64,000 nucleotides of DNA, from assembly GCA_039815825.1 (NCBI GenBank), contig JBCBYO010000012.1, positions 1 through 64,000 on the forward strand, given 5' to 3'. Each line of letters starts with the position of its first letter. Positions within the stretch are counted from its first letter, which is position 1. The DNA is from JBCBDX01 sp039815825 (lineage in GTDB: Bacteria > Pseudomonadota > Alphaproteobacteria > Rhizobiales > Rhizobiaceae). Below the pieces are notes generated by a model. The model was not told the DNA's origin, did not search any database, and saw nothing but the letters and a program-made list of their open reading frames with translations. Position numbers and translations under genes: made by a program. This document shows positions 25,501 to 33,847 of this stretch, piece by piece.

Positions 25501-26433
25501 ATGCTATTCAGCATGATTGACGCTTTTATTGACATGATGTCGGCTGAACGTGGTGCATCGCGCCATACGTTGGAGAATTATCGACGCGATCTTGACGATG
25601 CGCAAATGGCCATCAGTGCTGCTCGCCTAGAAGATGCGACCGACACACAGATTGGTGCCTATTTGAGAGCCATGTCCGCACAGGGATATGCACCGTCCAG
25701 CCAAGCGCGGCGGCTTTCGAGTTTGCGCCAATTTTTCAAGTTTCTCTACACCGAGGGCGTGCGCGATGATGATCCAACGGGACGCATCGAATCCCCCAAG
25801 AAGCGCGCTGCTTTGCCTAAAATCCTTTCTGTTGAGGAGGTGGCCCATATTCTCGATTTGGCTGCCACAGAAGCTACGCATCAACGTGTGGAAGGAAGCA
25901 AGAAGCATCTCAATGCCTTGCGTATGCACGCATTTGTTGAGCTTTTGTATGCTAGCGGCCTGCGAGTTAGCGAGCTCGTCGATCTCCCACTTTCTGTTTT
26001 GCGCCGCAACGAAGCTTGGTTTGCCGTTAAGGGTAAAGGTGGGCGGGAGCGGTTGATCCCCGTGTCCAACAAAGCGCACCGAGCGTTAGAGAAATATCAC
26101 GGCATTTTGGATGCTTATTTTGACACCAGAGACAATAGTTGGCTTTTCCCAGACAGTACCTTTGCTGCTCCGGTCGCACGCCAGGTGATGGCAAGAGATC
26201 TTAAGGCTCTTGCGGGACGGGCTGGAATTGATCCGGCGCGTGTCTCGCCACATGTGCTTCGGCATGCATTTGCCAGTCACCTTTTGCAAAATGGTGCCGA
26301 TTTACGTGTAGTGCAGCAGTTACTCGGCCACGCCGATATCTCGACTACTCAAATATATACACATGTGCTGGACGAGCGATTGCAGTCACTGGTGGAGGAG
26401 TGCCACCCCCTTGCACAGCACGCAAAAACTTGA
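25501..26433 (+). CDS. xerD: Site-specific tyrosine recombinase XerD
   Basis: Cuts and rejoins dif sites with XerC to resolve chromosome dimers. The N-terminal SAM-like DNA-binding domain (about 1-95) is followed by the catalytic domain with Arg (LYASGLRVSELVDL), Lys (AVKGKGGRERLIP), His-x-x-Arg (SPHVLRHAFASH), His (LLGHADISTTQIYTH) and the nucleophile Tyr in QIYTH. 310 residues. ATG 25501 was taken over TTG 25492; ATG 25513 is also possible. Core chromosomal copy, not a phage integrase: no mobile context. Confidence 0.92.
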   Translation: MLFSMIDAFIDMMSAERGASRHTLENYRRDLDDAQMAISAARLEDATDTQIGAYLRAMSAQGYAPSSQARRLSSLRQFFKFLYTEGVRDDDPTGRIESPKKRAALPKILSVEEVAHILDLAATEATHQRVEGSKKHLNALRMHAFVELLYASGLRVSELVDLPLSVLRRNEAWFAVKGKGGRERLIPVSNKAHRALEKYHGILDAYFDTRDNSWLFPDSTFAAPVARQVMARDLKALAGRAGIDPARVSPHVLRHAFASHLLQNGADLRVVQQLLGHADISTTQIYTHVLDERLQSLVEECHPLAQHAKT

Positions 26434-26485
26434 CATCGGGCGCCTGAAGCGCCACGTGCGCCACTGACAATTTAACAGGCCGTGC

Positions 26486-27442
26486 ATGTACTCTTACCTC
26501 GATTTTGAAAAGCCGATTGCTGATCTGGAAGGCCAGATCATGGAATTGAAAAAACTCGCCGAAAGTGGTGAGGGTGCTGTTGATGTCGCCGACGAAGTGG
26601 CACGCCTTGAAAAGCGTTCGCGTGAAGCTTTGGTTGATGTGTACCGAAAATTGTCTCCGTGGCAGAAAGCGCAGATTGCGCGGCACCCGGACCGCCCCCA
26701 TTGCATCGATTATATCGATGCGCTTTTCACCGAATTTACGCCTATTGCCGGCGACCGGAATTTTGCGGAAGACCACGCATTTATGACTGGGTTTGCGCGG
26801 TTTGACGGGCAGCCGGTTGCTGTGATCGGGCAAGAAAAGGGTTCCGATACCAAAACGCGTTTGAAGCGGAACTTTGGCATGGGTCGCCCTGAGGGCTATC
26901 GCAAGGCCGTACGCCTGATGGAGATGGCGAACCGTTTCAATATGCCGATCATTACGTTGGTCGATACCGCCGGTGCATATCCCGGCATCGGTGCAGAAGA
27001 GCGCGGTCAAGCGGAGGCCATCGCCCGATCGACTGAAATGTGTCTCAACGTCAATGTGCCCATTGTTGCTCTTGTTATCGGTGAAGGTGGTTCTGGTGGC
27101 GCCATCGCCATTGCGACTGCCAATAAAGTCTACATGCTCGAGCACGCGATCTATTCGGTAATTTCGCCGGAAGCAGGGGCCTCGATCCTTTGGCGAGACG
27201 CGGCGAAAGCCAAAGATGTTGCCACGGCCATGAAAATTACAGCCCAAGACTTGTTGGAGCTGAAAATCATCGATGGCATCGTGCCTGAACCACTTGGTGG
27301 GGCGCATCGCGACAAGGCCTTTGTTATTGATGAGGCGCGCCGATACATCCAAAAGGGCATGAAGGCTTTTGACGGTATGTCCGGCGATGATATAAAAAAG
27401 GCTCGCCGTGAGAAGTTTTTGGCGATCGGCCGGGGCCTGTAA
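26486..27442 (+). CDS. accA: Acetyl-CoA carboxylase, carboxyltransferase alpha subunit
   Basis: Transfers the carboxyl group from carboxybiotin to acetyl-CoA, forming malonyl-CoA with AccD. 318 residues, the family length. Conserved parts: YLDFEKPIADLEGQI, ARHPDRPHCIDYI, GQEKGSDTKTRLKRNFGMGRPEGYRKA, TLVDTAGAYPGIGAEERGQ, GEGGSGGAIAI and YSVISPEAGASILWRD. The start ATG 26486 fits the family N terminus. Follows xerD by 52 bp. Confidence 0.96.
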   Translation: MYSYLDFEKPIADLEGQIMELKKLAESGEGAVDVADEVARLEKRSREALVDVYRKLSPWQKAQIARHPDRPHCIDYIDALFTEFTPIAGDRNFAEDHAFMTGFARFDGQPVAVIGQEKGSDTKTRLKRNFGMGRPEGYRKAVRLMEMANRFNMPIITLVDTAGAYPGIGAEERGQAEAIARSTEMCLNVNVPIVALVIGEGGSGGAIAIATANKVYMLEHAIYSVISPEAGASILWRDAAKAKDVATAMKITAQDLLELKIIDGIVPEPLGGAHRDKAFVIDEARRYIQKGMKAFDGMSGDDIKKARREKFLAIGRGL

Positions 27443-27552
27443 CAAAAATTGGCCTGAAACACCTTTCATTGACATTTACGTGAGGCCGCCCGGGTGAACC
27501 TTGCGGTAACCACGAGACAGTAATATTCCAATTTCTTGGATGGGAATGACGC

Positions 27553-28710
27553 ATGCGCATCGTACCAAAAATTGCGGTAGCTGTTTCGGCCTTAGCGATA
27601 TTGGCGGGGTGCCAAGCATCGTCGGTGCTTTCAATCAACAAAGCTGAAGCGCCATTGCCACGTGATGCACTCGCATTCATGCGCTCTCAAGGTATGACGG
27701 AAGCGTCTCCGATCATGATGCGTATTTTCAAGGAAGAAGCGAAGCTGGAAGTTTGGAAGCAGGCGCCTTCCGGTCGATACGAGCTCGTCAAAGACTATGA
27801 CATTTGCGAGTTTTCTGGTGAGAAGGGCCCGAAATTCAAGGAGGGCGACCGCCAAGCGCCTGAAGGTTTTTACTTCGTTGGCAAGCCGAACTTGAATCCG
27901 CGGTCCTCTTATCACTTGTCGTTTAACCTCGGGTTTCCCAATCGCTTTGACCGGTCGCTTGGGCGTACGGGCAGTCATTTGATGGTACATGGCGATTGTT
28001 CATCGGCTGGCTGCTACGCCATGACTGACCAGTATATGGAGGAGATTTACGCCTTTGCGCGGGAAGCGCTACGCGGCGGTCAACAGTCTTCGTTTCAAGT
28101 GCAGGCCTTTCCGTTTCGTATGACGCCAGAAAATATGGCGGCGCATCGAAGTGATGAGCATTTCGAATATTGGACGATGCTCAAACAGGGGTATGATCAT
28201 TTTGAGCTGACCAAACAGCCGCCAAAGGTGGATGTTTGTGATCGGCGTTATGTATTTAACGTGGCTCCGACAGAAGAAGGCGTGAAATTTAAAGCTTCTT
28301 CGCAATGCCCAGATCTGCAAATGCCCCGCGGCTTGGCGCTCGCCTATTCTGAGATGGCAAGCGAACAAGCGCTGGCGTTTGAAAATGCGATTGCCCGTCT
28401 TGAAGGGCGCAACAAACTGCTCGAGCAGGGCCTCCAGCAAAGTCTCATTCCTGCTGAAACTCTTGCAATCATCGAGGCCTCCATAGCTGCGCCACCACCT
28501 GTCGTCGTTCCGGAACAACCGTTGTCGCCGATCGTTGCAGACACGCCTGTTGTCACGACAACAACAGTGTCGACTTCCACGGTACCGAGCATTTTTGAAA
28601 ATACCGGTACGTCAACGACGCCAACCGATGGCGGGCTCTTTCCGGTAGCGCCTCCGCCACCGGAAACCATTGTCATTAGAGGCCCATCGGACGGCAACAC
28701 AAATCAATAA
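27553..28710 (+). CDS. Lipoprotein L,D-transpeptidase (YkuD family)
   Basis: 385-residue lipoprotein. The signal peptide ends in the lipobox LAGC with Cys20. The YkuD domain has the catalytic block HGDCSSAGCYAM near residues 138-149, with the nucleophile Cys in AGCYAM; PEGFYFVGKPNLNPRSSYHLSFNLGFPN is the YafK/DpaA-type pattern. Such enzymes form or remove 3-3 crosslinks or protein attachments in peptidoglycan. The C-terminal 90 residues are low-complexity Pro/Thr/Val, probably a flexible tether. Codirectional with the tusA-like gene, 8 bp apart. Confidence 0.9.
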   Translation: MRIVPKIAVAVSALAILAGCQASSVLSINKAEAPLPRDALAFMRSQGMTEASPIMMRIFKEEAKLEVWKQAPSGRYELVKDYDICEFSGEKGPKFKEGDRQAPEGFYFVGKPNLNPRSSYHLSFNLGFPNRFDRSLGRTGSHLMVHGDCSSAGCYAMTDQYMEEIYAFAREALRGGQQSSFQVQAFPFRMTPENMAAHRSDEHFEYWTMLKQGYDHFELTKQPPKVDVCDRRYVFNVAPTEEGVKFKASSQCPDLQMPRGLALAYSEMASEQALAFENAIARLEGRNKLLEQGLQQSLIPAETLAIIEASIAAPPPVVVPEQPLSPIVADTPVVTTTTVSTSTVPSIFENTGTSTTPTDGGLFPVAPPPPETIVIRGPSDGNTNQ

Positions 28711-28718
28711 TAGATATC

Positions 28719-28946
28719 ATGGCCACGGTTTATAATCTCAGGGGCTTAAAGTGTCCCCTTCCGGTTCTTCGCGCGCAGAAATACCTGCGGGAAGTTGCCA
28801 TCGGCGACCCGATCATCATCGAGACTGATGACCCGTTGGCAGCCCTTGATGTTCCCCATTTCTGTCAGGAAAAATCACACCAACTTATTGCGTCCAAAGA
28901 GCTGGAAGATGGCGCGATGCGTTTTGAGATTGAGCGCGGGCAGTAG
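28719..28946 (+). CDS. TusA-like sulfur carrier protein
   Basis: 75-residue SirA/TusA-fold protein. The conserved sulfur-carrying Cys12 lies in LRGLKCPLPVLRAQ (the CPxP motif). TusA passes persulfide sulfur to tRNA thiolation and other pathways; YedF and YeeD relatives work with YeeE-type transporters. Which of these roles applies here is not clear. It is adjacent to the L,D-transpeptidase and converges with the carboxypeptidase gene. Confidence 0.88.
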   Translation: MATVYNLRGLKCPLPVLRAQKYLREVAIGDPIIIETDDPLAALDVPHFCQEKSHQLIASKELEDGAMRFEIERGQ

Positions 28947-28955
28947 CCGCCGCGC

Positions 28956-30128
28956 CTAACTGGGGCGCCTGGTTGGTATCGGGGCGGTGAGTCCGTCGCG
29001 CAACTGAAATTGTTCCATGTCGCTAGGATCACTGGCTGGTTCCCGCATGGGGCGCGGCAGCGGCAACGGATAGGCACTGATTACTGAGCCGTCGAGAACA
29101 ATTGCGGATGCACTCGCCCCGGTAGCGCCACCGAGCCCTGTGGAAATGGCCTTAGGTTCTCGCGACAGCGGCTGGATCAGGTCCGTCTCGAAGGTGATAA
29201 ACCCTTCTATTTGTCTACCATCCCAACGGTTTGCTCGCGCCTCTTCGGTGCAAACTTGGGGTCGAAGATTGGCTGTGATCGATGAAGCATCGGCGGGTCT
29301 TGCCATGGTCTCGATATTTGTTGTCAGTCCGGGGAGATTGGCAGCAAAACCGGCCTCTAGAAGCATGGCGCTTTTTTCCGCGCGCGCCTTTTGGCTTTCT
29401 TCGCCCAATACGATGGCAATCATTGTTTGCCCATTGCGTGTTGCGCTGGCGGCGATGTTGAAGCCCGAAGCGCAAACGAAGCCCGTTTTCATGCCGTCGG
29501 CGCCATTGTAGCGCCCTAGTAGCAAATTATAGCTGGTAGTTACTGTATCGCCGGTACTGATTGCTTCAGCCTCAAAAAGGCGGTCATATTGCGGAAAGCG
29601 TTGGCGGATTTTGCGGGCTAAAATCGCCATATCCCGAGCGGTTGAGTATTGGTTGGGGTCGTCAAGCCCATGTGGGTTGGCAAATCGCGTGTCCCTCATG
29701 CCGAGCGTCCGCGCGGTTTCGTTCATCTTCTCCACGAAGGCTTCAGGTGTGCGGGATACGGCTTGTCCCAGTGCTACAGCCACGTCATTGGCTGATTTTA
29801 TGATCAGCATCTCGAGGGCATTTTCAACGGTCATGATAGCGCCAACCGGGTAACCCATTTTGCTCGGTGGCGCGTTGGCCGCAACCACTGACATGCGTAC
29901 GGGTGCATCCAGCGTCAGCTGACCTTCTGCTATAGCTTGGAAAGTCACGTATGCCGTCATTAATTTGGTCAGGGAAGCCGGACTCCACCTGTCAAAAGCT
30001 TGCTCGTGGTGAATGACACGACCTGATTGCATATCGATCACGATGGCAGGTGCGGCCCAGGCATTGAATGTGATTGACGCAGCAACCACACCGCAAAGCA
30101 TTCCTAATTTCGTGCGAAGGCTCCTCAT
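28956..30128 (-). CDS. D-alanyl-D-alanine carboxypeptidase (PBP5 class)
   Basis: 390-residue serine-type enzyme trimming the terminal D-Ala of peptidoglycan side chains in the periplasm. A signal peptide covers residues 1-25 (ending NAWA, then APAIVIDM). The three penicillin-binding motifs are SLTK (in PASLTKLMTAY), SAN (IKSANDVAVALG) and KTG (GADGMKTGFVCASG). The C-terminal 120 residues are Pro/Ser-rich and not a SPOR domain. ATG 30128. Faces away from the M20 gene; the 105 bp between them should hold both promoters. Confidence 0.92.
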   Translation of the reverse strand: MRSLRTKLGMLCGVVAASITFNAWAAPAIVIDMQSGRVIHHEQAFDRWSPASLTKLMTAYVTFQAIAEGQLTLDAPVRMSVVAANAPPSKMGYPVGAIMTVENALEMLIIKSANDVAVALGQAVSRTPEAFVEKMNETARTLGMRDTRFANPHGLDDPNQYSTARDMAILARKIRQRFPQYDRLFEAEAISTGDTVTTSYNLLLGRYNGADGMKTGFVCASGFNIAASATRNGQTMIAIVLGEESQKARAEKSAMLLEAGFAANLPGLTTNIETMARPADASSITANLRPQVCTEEARANRWDGRQIEGFITFETDLIQPLSREPKAISTGLGGATGASASAIVLDGSVISAYPLPLPRPMREPASDPSDMEQFQLRDGLTAPIPTRRPS

Positions 30129-30233
30129 CTTGATTGTCTAAACCAGCAACATGTCGATAACAAGAAACTGTATCGTACAAGCCTTGCCTCTGCCACTTGG
30201 CCTCTCCATGTTGTGCTCAATGGGAGTTTTCTG

Positions 30234-31397
30234 ATGCCGATATTAAACCGTGCTGCTGAATTGCAAGATGAGGTCAAAGGGTGGCGTCGTCACCTGCATG
30301 AAAACCCGGAATTGATGTTTGACGTTCACGAAACAGCCCGTTTCGTGGAGGGCAAGCTGCGTGAGTTTGGTGTTGATGAGATTGTTACCGGCATGGGCCG
30401 TACCGGCGTTGTCGCTGTCATCAAAGGCAAGCGAGGCCCAGGTGAAACCCTTGGACTGCGCGCTGACATGGATGCTTTGCCGATCAAGGAGACATCGGGC
30501 GTCCCACATACCTCCAAGGTTGAGGGCAAGATGCACGCTTGCGGTCATGACGGTCATACTGCGATGCTCTTGGGCGCCGCCAAATACCTAGCGGAGACCC
30601 GCAACTTCAACGGTACAGTTGTTGTCATTTTTCAACCTGCTGAAGAAGGTGGCGGTGGTGGGCGCGAGATGGTTCAGGACGGCTTGATGGACCGCTTCAA
30701 GATCGACCGCGTTTACGGCATGCACAACATGCCTCAGATCCCGGTCGGCGAATTCACGATCAGGAGCGGCGCTTTTTTCGCTGCTACCGACCAGTTCGTG
30801 ATTACAGTCAAAGGTAAGGGCGGTCATGCAGCGATGCCCAATGGCTGCATTGACCCGATTGTGATCGGTGCTCAAATCGTACAAGGCCTGCAAACAATTG
30901 CATCGCGCACCGTCGATCCGATCGGTTCAGTCGTTGTCTCCGTCACTCAATTCAATGCCGGTAAGGCGTTCAATGTGATTCCTGAAACGGCAAAGATCGC
31001 GGGGACTATCCGCACTTTGGATGCGGACATTCGTGCGCAAGCAGAAGAACGCTTAAAAGCGATTTCCATCGGTATTGCAGAGACGTTCGGAGCGACGGCT
31101 GATATCCAATTTTGGCGCGGCTACCCGGTTACCGTCAATGATCCGGGTGAAACCGACACCGCGATAGACAATGCTTCGGCCATTGTAGGGCCCGAGAATG
31201 TGGGTCGCGATATTGAACCATTCATGGGTGGCGAAGATTTCGCTTACATGTTGGAACAACGCCCCGGATCGATGATTTTGATCGGTAATGGTGACAGCGC
31301 CGGCCTTCACCACCCGGCCTATGATTTCAATGATGAGATCATCCCTTATGGCATAAGCTATTGGGCCAGCTTGGCAGAAAATAATCGTGCTAGCTGA
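30234..31397 (+). CDS. M20 family amidohydrolase (HipO-like)
   Basis: Zinc-dependent hydrolase of N-acyl amino acids, hippurate-type. Metal-binding motifs: MHACGHDGHTAMLLG (His and Asp), FQPAEEGGGGGREM (Glu pair), VYGMHNMP and, in the C-terminal part, FMGGEDFAYML. The dimerisation domain begins near GKGGHAAMPNGCIDP. 387 residues. ATG 30234 has GGGAG at a 7-base spacing and was preferred to the GTG at 30213. The true substrate is unknown. The 3' end overlaps the GNAT gene by 11 bp. Confidence 0.9.
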   Translation: MPILNRAAELQDEVKGWRRHLHENPELMFDVHETARFVEGKLREFGVDEIVTGMGRTGVVAVIKGKRGPGETLGLRADMDALPIKETSGVPHTSKVEGKMHACGHDGHTAMLLGAAKYLAETRNFNGTVVVIFQPAEEGGGGGREMVQDGLMDRFKIDRVYGMHNMPQIPVGEFTIRSGAFFAATDQFVITVKGKGGHAAMPNGCIDPIVIGAQIVQGLQTIASRTVDPIGSVVVSVTQFNAGKAFNVIPETAKIAGTIRTLDADIRAQAEERLKAISIGIAETFGATADIQFWRGYPVTVNDPGETDTAIDNASAIVGPENVGRDIEPFMGGEDFAYMLEQRPGSMILIGNGDSAGLHHPAYDFNDEIIPYGISYWASLAENNRAS

Positions 31398-31911
31398 TGT
31401 CCAAATTCGTCCTTTTCAATCGGATGATCTAAATAATCTCGAAAAGCTCTACAAAGCCGCTTTTCCTGACGAAAATTTACTGCCGCTCGTGCGTGAGTTG
31501 GCTGAATCGTCCGACGTTGTGTGCGCCTGGATTGCGGAGTTAGCGGGTTCAATCGTTGGACATGTTGCGTTCACGCGTTGTGCGGTAGGCGCCAAAGAAG
31601 GGGTTTACCTGTTGGGCCCGCTTGCGGTTTCCCCGGACTATCAGCGTCGCGGCCTTGGGCAACGGTTGATAGAACTCGGCTTTGCTGAATTGCGCGAGCG
31701 GAGAGCTACGCTCGTTTGCGTGCTTGGCGATCCAGCATATTATAGTCGTAGTGGATTTGGAGCGGAAGGTTTTGTGCAACCACCGTTCAAGCTGCCTTAT
31801 GAATGGGATGGAGCATGGCAGTCCACTACCTTGGACGAAAGGAAGGACAGCCTTTCGGGACAATTGGTGGTGCCGCCTGTGTGGAACAAAGCCGCTCTTT
31901 GGCAGCCCTAG
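31387..31911 (+). CDS. GNAT family N-acetyltransferase (YhbS-like)
   Basis: 174 residues from GTG 31387. The acetyl-CoA-binding motif A is LAVSPDYQRRGLGQRLIELGF. LGDPAYYSRSGFGA is the YhbS/COG3153 signature. The N-terminal VQIRPFQSDDLNNLEKLYKAAFP is the usual GNAT opening. Acceptor unknown. The overlap with the M20 gene suggests cotranscription. The 3' end overlaps the converging ArsR gene by 4 bp. Confidence 0.86.
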   Translation: MLADVQIRPFQSDDLNNLEKLYKAAFPDENLLPLVRELAESSDVVCAWIAELAGSIVGHVAFTRCAVGAKEGVYLLGPLAVSPDYQRRGLGQRLIELGFAELRERRATLVCVLGDPAYYSRSGFGAEGFVQPPFKLPYEWDGAWQSTTLDERKDSLSGQLVVPPVWNKAALWQP

Positions 31912-32252
31912 TTTTTTGCTTCCACCCCATCGGGGCAATATAGTTCTTTCAACACCGCAAGAACGGCCGTCACTTCATTGCCCTTGGGCGAATAGTAGAT
32001 GGTTTGCGCGTCTCGGCGCGTCTCGACAAGCCCTGCTTCGCGTAGTTTTCGCAGATGATGAGACATGGTTGGTTGGGTGAGGCCGGCAAATTCGGCAAGC
32101 CTAACAACACTCCATTCTCTCTCTGCCAAGGCGCAGAGGATCCGTAGTCTCACCGGATTTGACAGCATTTCCATCAACCGCGCGGCCTCGTCGATCTTGG
32201 GCGCAAGCTGGTCAACTATACTGGTTTTATATTCAGGGCCTTGTATATTCAT
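31908..32252 (-). CDS. ArsR-type repressor like SqrR/BigR (persulfide sensor)
   Basis: 114-residue winged-helix regulator from ATG 32252. The recognition helix is LTQPTMSHHLRKLREAGLVETRRDAQTIYY. Two Cys at positions 40 (RILCAL) and 106 (ELYCPD) fall at the places of the paired Cys in SqrR and BigR, which form a polysulfide bridge on sulfide stress and release DNA. The ArsR metal motif ELCVCD is absent. It faces a YeeE/YedE transporter gene pair, matching a sulfide-response circuit. A TATATT-N10-AATATA inverted repeat overlaps its start and is the likely operator. Confidence 0.88.
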   Translation of the reverse strand: MNIQGPEYKTSIVDQLAPKIDEAARLMEMLSNPVRLRILCALAEREWSVVRLAEFAGLTQPTMSHHLRKLREAGLVETRRDAQTIYYSPKGNEVTAVLAVLKELYCPDGVEAKN

Positions 32253-32265
32253 GATTGTCAATATA
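32244..32265. promoter_or_regulatory. Candidate operator for the SqrR-like repressor
   Basis: Inverted repeat TATATT (32244-32249) and AATATA (32260-32265) with a 10-base spacer. It covers the start codon of the ArsR gene and lies 42 bp upstream of the yeeE start, between the divergent genes, as expected for an autoregulated repressor. Inference from symmetry and position only. Confidence 0.5.
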
Positions 32266-32306
32266 TATGCCGGATCACGACGCAGCGCAAGTTGGAGAGA
32301 AAATCG

Positions 32307-32741
32307 ATGACCACTGAATTTACACCTTTTGCCTCTCTGGCCGGAGGTGTCTTGATCGGCTTGTCTGCCGTCTTGTTGATGCTCGTTCAGGGGCGGATCG
32401 CTGGCATGACCGGGATTTTTGCCGGGGTGTTACCAGGCGCTGGCAACAACGAGATCAGTTGGCGCTTCATATTCTTAGCGGGTGCAATCATTGCGCCTGC
32501 GCTGCTTTTGTTAGCCGGCGGAACAGTGCCGTTCGCTGTGCCTGTCTCAACCACTATGATGGTCGTTGGCGGCTTTATCGTGGGTCTTGGGGTGACTTTT
32601 GGTGCTGGTTGCACGAGCGGTCACGGGGTTTGTGGCATCGCGCGCTTTTCGCCGCGTTCCATCGTGGCGACTGCTGTTTTCATGATTGCAACCTTCATAA
32701 CAGTCTATGTCGTGCGACACGTTATGGGCTTGGGAGTCTGA
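32307..32741 (+). CDS. YeeE/YedE family transporter, N-terminal half protein
   Basis: 144-residue membrane protein with four helices. It carries the YeeE/YedE signature FGAGCTSGHGVCGIARFSPRS, where the Cys residues are thought to relay thiosulfate or another sulfur species. The start ATG 32307 follows a GGAGAG ribosome site. In E. coli YeeE is one chain; here two half-size proteins, this one and the next, together resemble it. Expression is probably controlled by the divergent SqrR-like repressor. Confidence 0.87.
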   Translation: MTTEFTPFASLAGGVLIGLSAVLLMLVQGRIAGMTGIFAGVLPGAGNNEISWRFIFLAGAIIAPALLLLAGGTVPFAVPVSTTMMVVGGFIVGLGVTFGAGCTSGHGVCGIARFSPRSIVATAVFMIATFITVYVVRHVMGLGV

Positions 32742-32745
32742 TGTG

Positions 32746-33180
32746 ATGAAGCATTTTCTCACGCTTCTTGCCGGTGCGTTGTTTGGTCTAGGCATAGCTA
32801 TTTCCGGTATGGCTAACCCTGCCAAGGTCGTGAACTTCTTTGACATTGCAGGGACTTGGGATCCGAGCCTGATTTTTGTAATGGGTGGCGCACTGCTAAC
32901 CACCATGATCGGCTATCGTTTTGTATTCGGTGCTCGATCAACGCCTTTATTTGCGCCGAAATACTATCTTCCGACGAGGCGTGACATTGATCCGCAACTG
33001 GTGGGTGGTTCAGCACTTTTCGGTGTTGGCTGGGGCATAAGCGGCTTTTGCCCAGGTGGCGCGATACCGGCTTTAGGTCTCGGCTATTGGGAAGTTCCAG
33101 TTTTCGTTGTATCGATGGCAATCGGTATTATCGTTGCGCGAACCATCTTACATAATCGTTCTTCGGTCGCACCGGCCTGA
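32746..33180 (+). CDS. YeeE/YedE (DUF6691) transporter, second half protein
   Basis: 144 residues, four helices. It includes GLGIAISGMANPAKVVNFFDIAGTWDPSL, typical of DUF6691, and the sulfur-relay block VGWGISGFCPGGAIPALGLG with one Cys. ATG 32746 with GGGAG at 32732-32736. It lies 4 bp after the first half, so the two surely form one operon and probably one transporter. No sulfur dioxygenase, rhodanese or SQR gene is nearby, unlike many BigR operons. Confidence 0.87.
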   Translation: MKHFLTLLAGALFGLGIAISGMANPAKVVNFFDIAGTWDPSLIFVMGGALLTTMIGYRFVFGARSTPLFAPKYYLPTRRDIDPQLVGGSALFGVGWGISGFCPGGAIPALGLGYWEVPVFVVSMAIGIIVARTILHNRSSVAPA

Positions 33181-33188
33181 TTTTGGCT

Positions 33189-33770
33189 TCAGCCAGCCTT
33201 AACGTCAGGCTTTTGACCTGCGGTGGCAGCGATCATTGCTTTTACCGTTTCGAACATCTCTTTAAGGTGTGCTGCATCGACAGCTTCGCGTTTCATTTGG
33301 GTGAACGTGCCTTTCAACAGCTCTGCCAGCGAAGCCGCTGAAACACCATTGGCAGCCATTTCCGCTTCAAACGGTGCCAAAACAGTTCTTATCGTTGTTC
33401 GGTAGAGCGCCTTAATTTCTGCCCGGCGATCGGCCGACAGCCTTTCCTCGGCCTCTAAAACTTCTTCCAGATGCGGCAGTGTTTGCATCGCCTCGTATGG
33501 TTTATCGACCAGATGTCGGTATAAAATATCAAGGCGCGGCGACAGGCCAAGAACTGTAGCACATTCGCGCTCTACTGCTGCGCGCGCTTCTCCAGCGTAA
33601 TGGAGGAATGCCATGAATATGAGGTCTTCTTTGCTTTCAAAAGCGTTGTAGACCGTTTGGCGGGCAACACCGGCAGCGATGGCCACTTCTGCCATAGATG
33701 TTTTTCCCACTCCGTAGTGCGCGAAAAGACCAAATGCCGCTTCAATAATTTTAACATCGCGCTCTAGCAT
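33189..33770 (-). CDS. TetR family transcriptional regulator
   Basis: 193 residues. The N-terminal helix-turn-helix is IIEAAFGLFAHYGVGKTSMAEVAIAAGVARQTVYNAFESKEDLIFMAF, a standard TetR DNA-binding domain. The ligand-binding C-terminal domain is helical without recognisable specificity. It ends 8 bp from the converging YeeE gene and starts 76 bp downstream of the sensor kinase stop. Two TGTACA palindromes upstream suggest autoregulation. The target genes and effector are unknown. Confidence 0.88.
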   Translation of the reverse strand: MLERDVKIIEAAFGLFAHYGVGKTSMAEVAIAAGVARQTVYNAFESKEDLIFMAFLHYAGEARAAVERECATVLGLSPRLDILYRHLVDKPYEAMQTLPHLEEVLEAEERLSADRRAEIKALYRTTIRTVLAPFEAEMAANGVSAASLAELLKGTFTQMKREAVDAAHLKEMFETVKAMIAATAGQKPDVKAG

Positions 33771-33815
33771 TCGACCGGGTTAGACAAAGGTCAGGAACTT
33801 GTCAAACTCACTTCG

Positions 33816-33847
33816 ACATGTGTACAAAGAAGATATGAATGTACATT
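33816..33847. promoter_or_regulatory. Paired TGTACA palindromes upstream of tetR
   Basis: AATGTACATT (33838-33847) is a perfect 10-bp palindrome. A second TGTACA at 33821-33826 lies 19 bp away, centre to centre, inside ACATGTGTACA. Both are upstream of the TetR gene, whose start is at 33770. This arrangement would suit two TetR dimers on nearby DNA faces. A TTGACA at 33805-33800 (minus strand) may be the -35 element. Inferred only from symmetry. Confidence 0.45.

Noticed and set aside
25501..26433. Tyrosine recombinase as the sign of an integrated element
   Set aside because: Sequence and context (accA downstream, aroK upstream) are those of the chromosomal XerD; no attachment repeats or phage genes are present.
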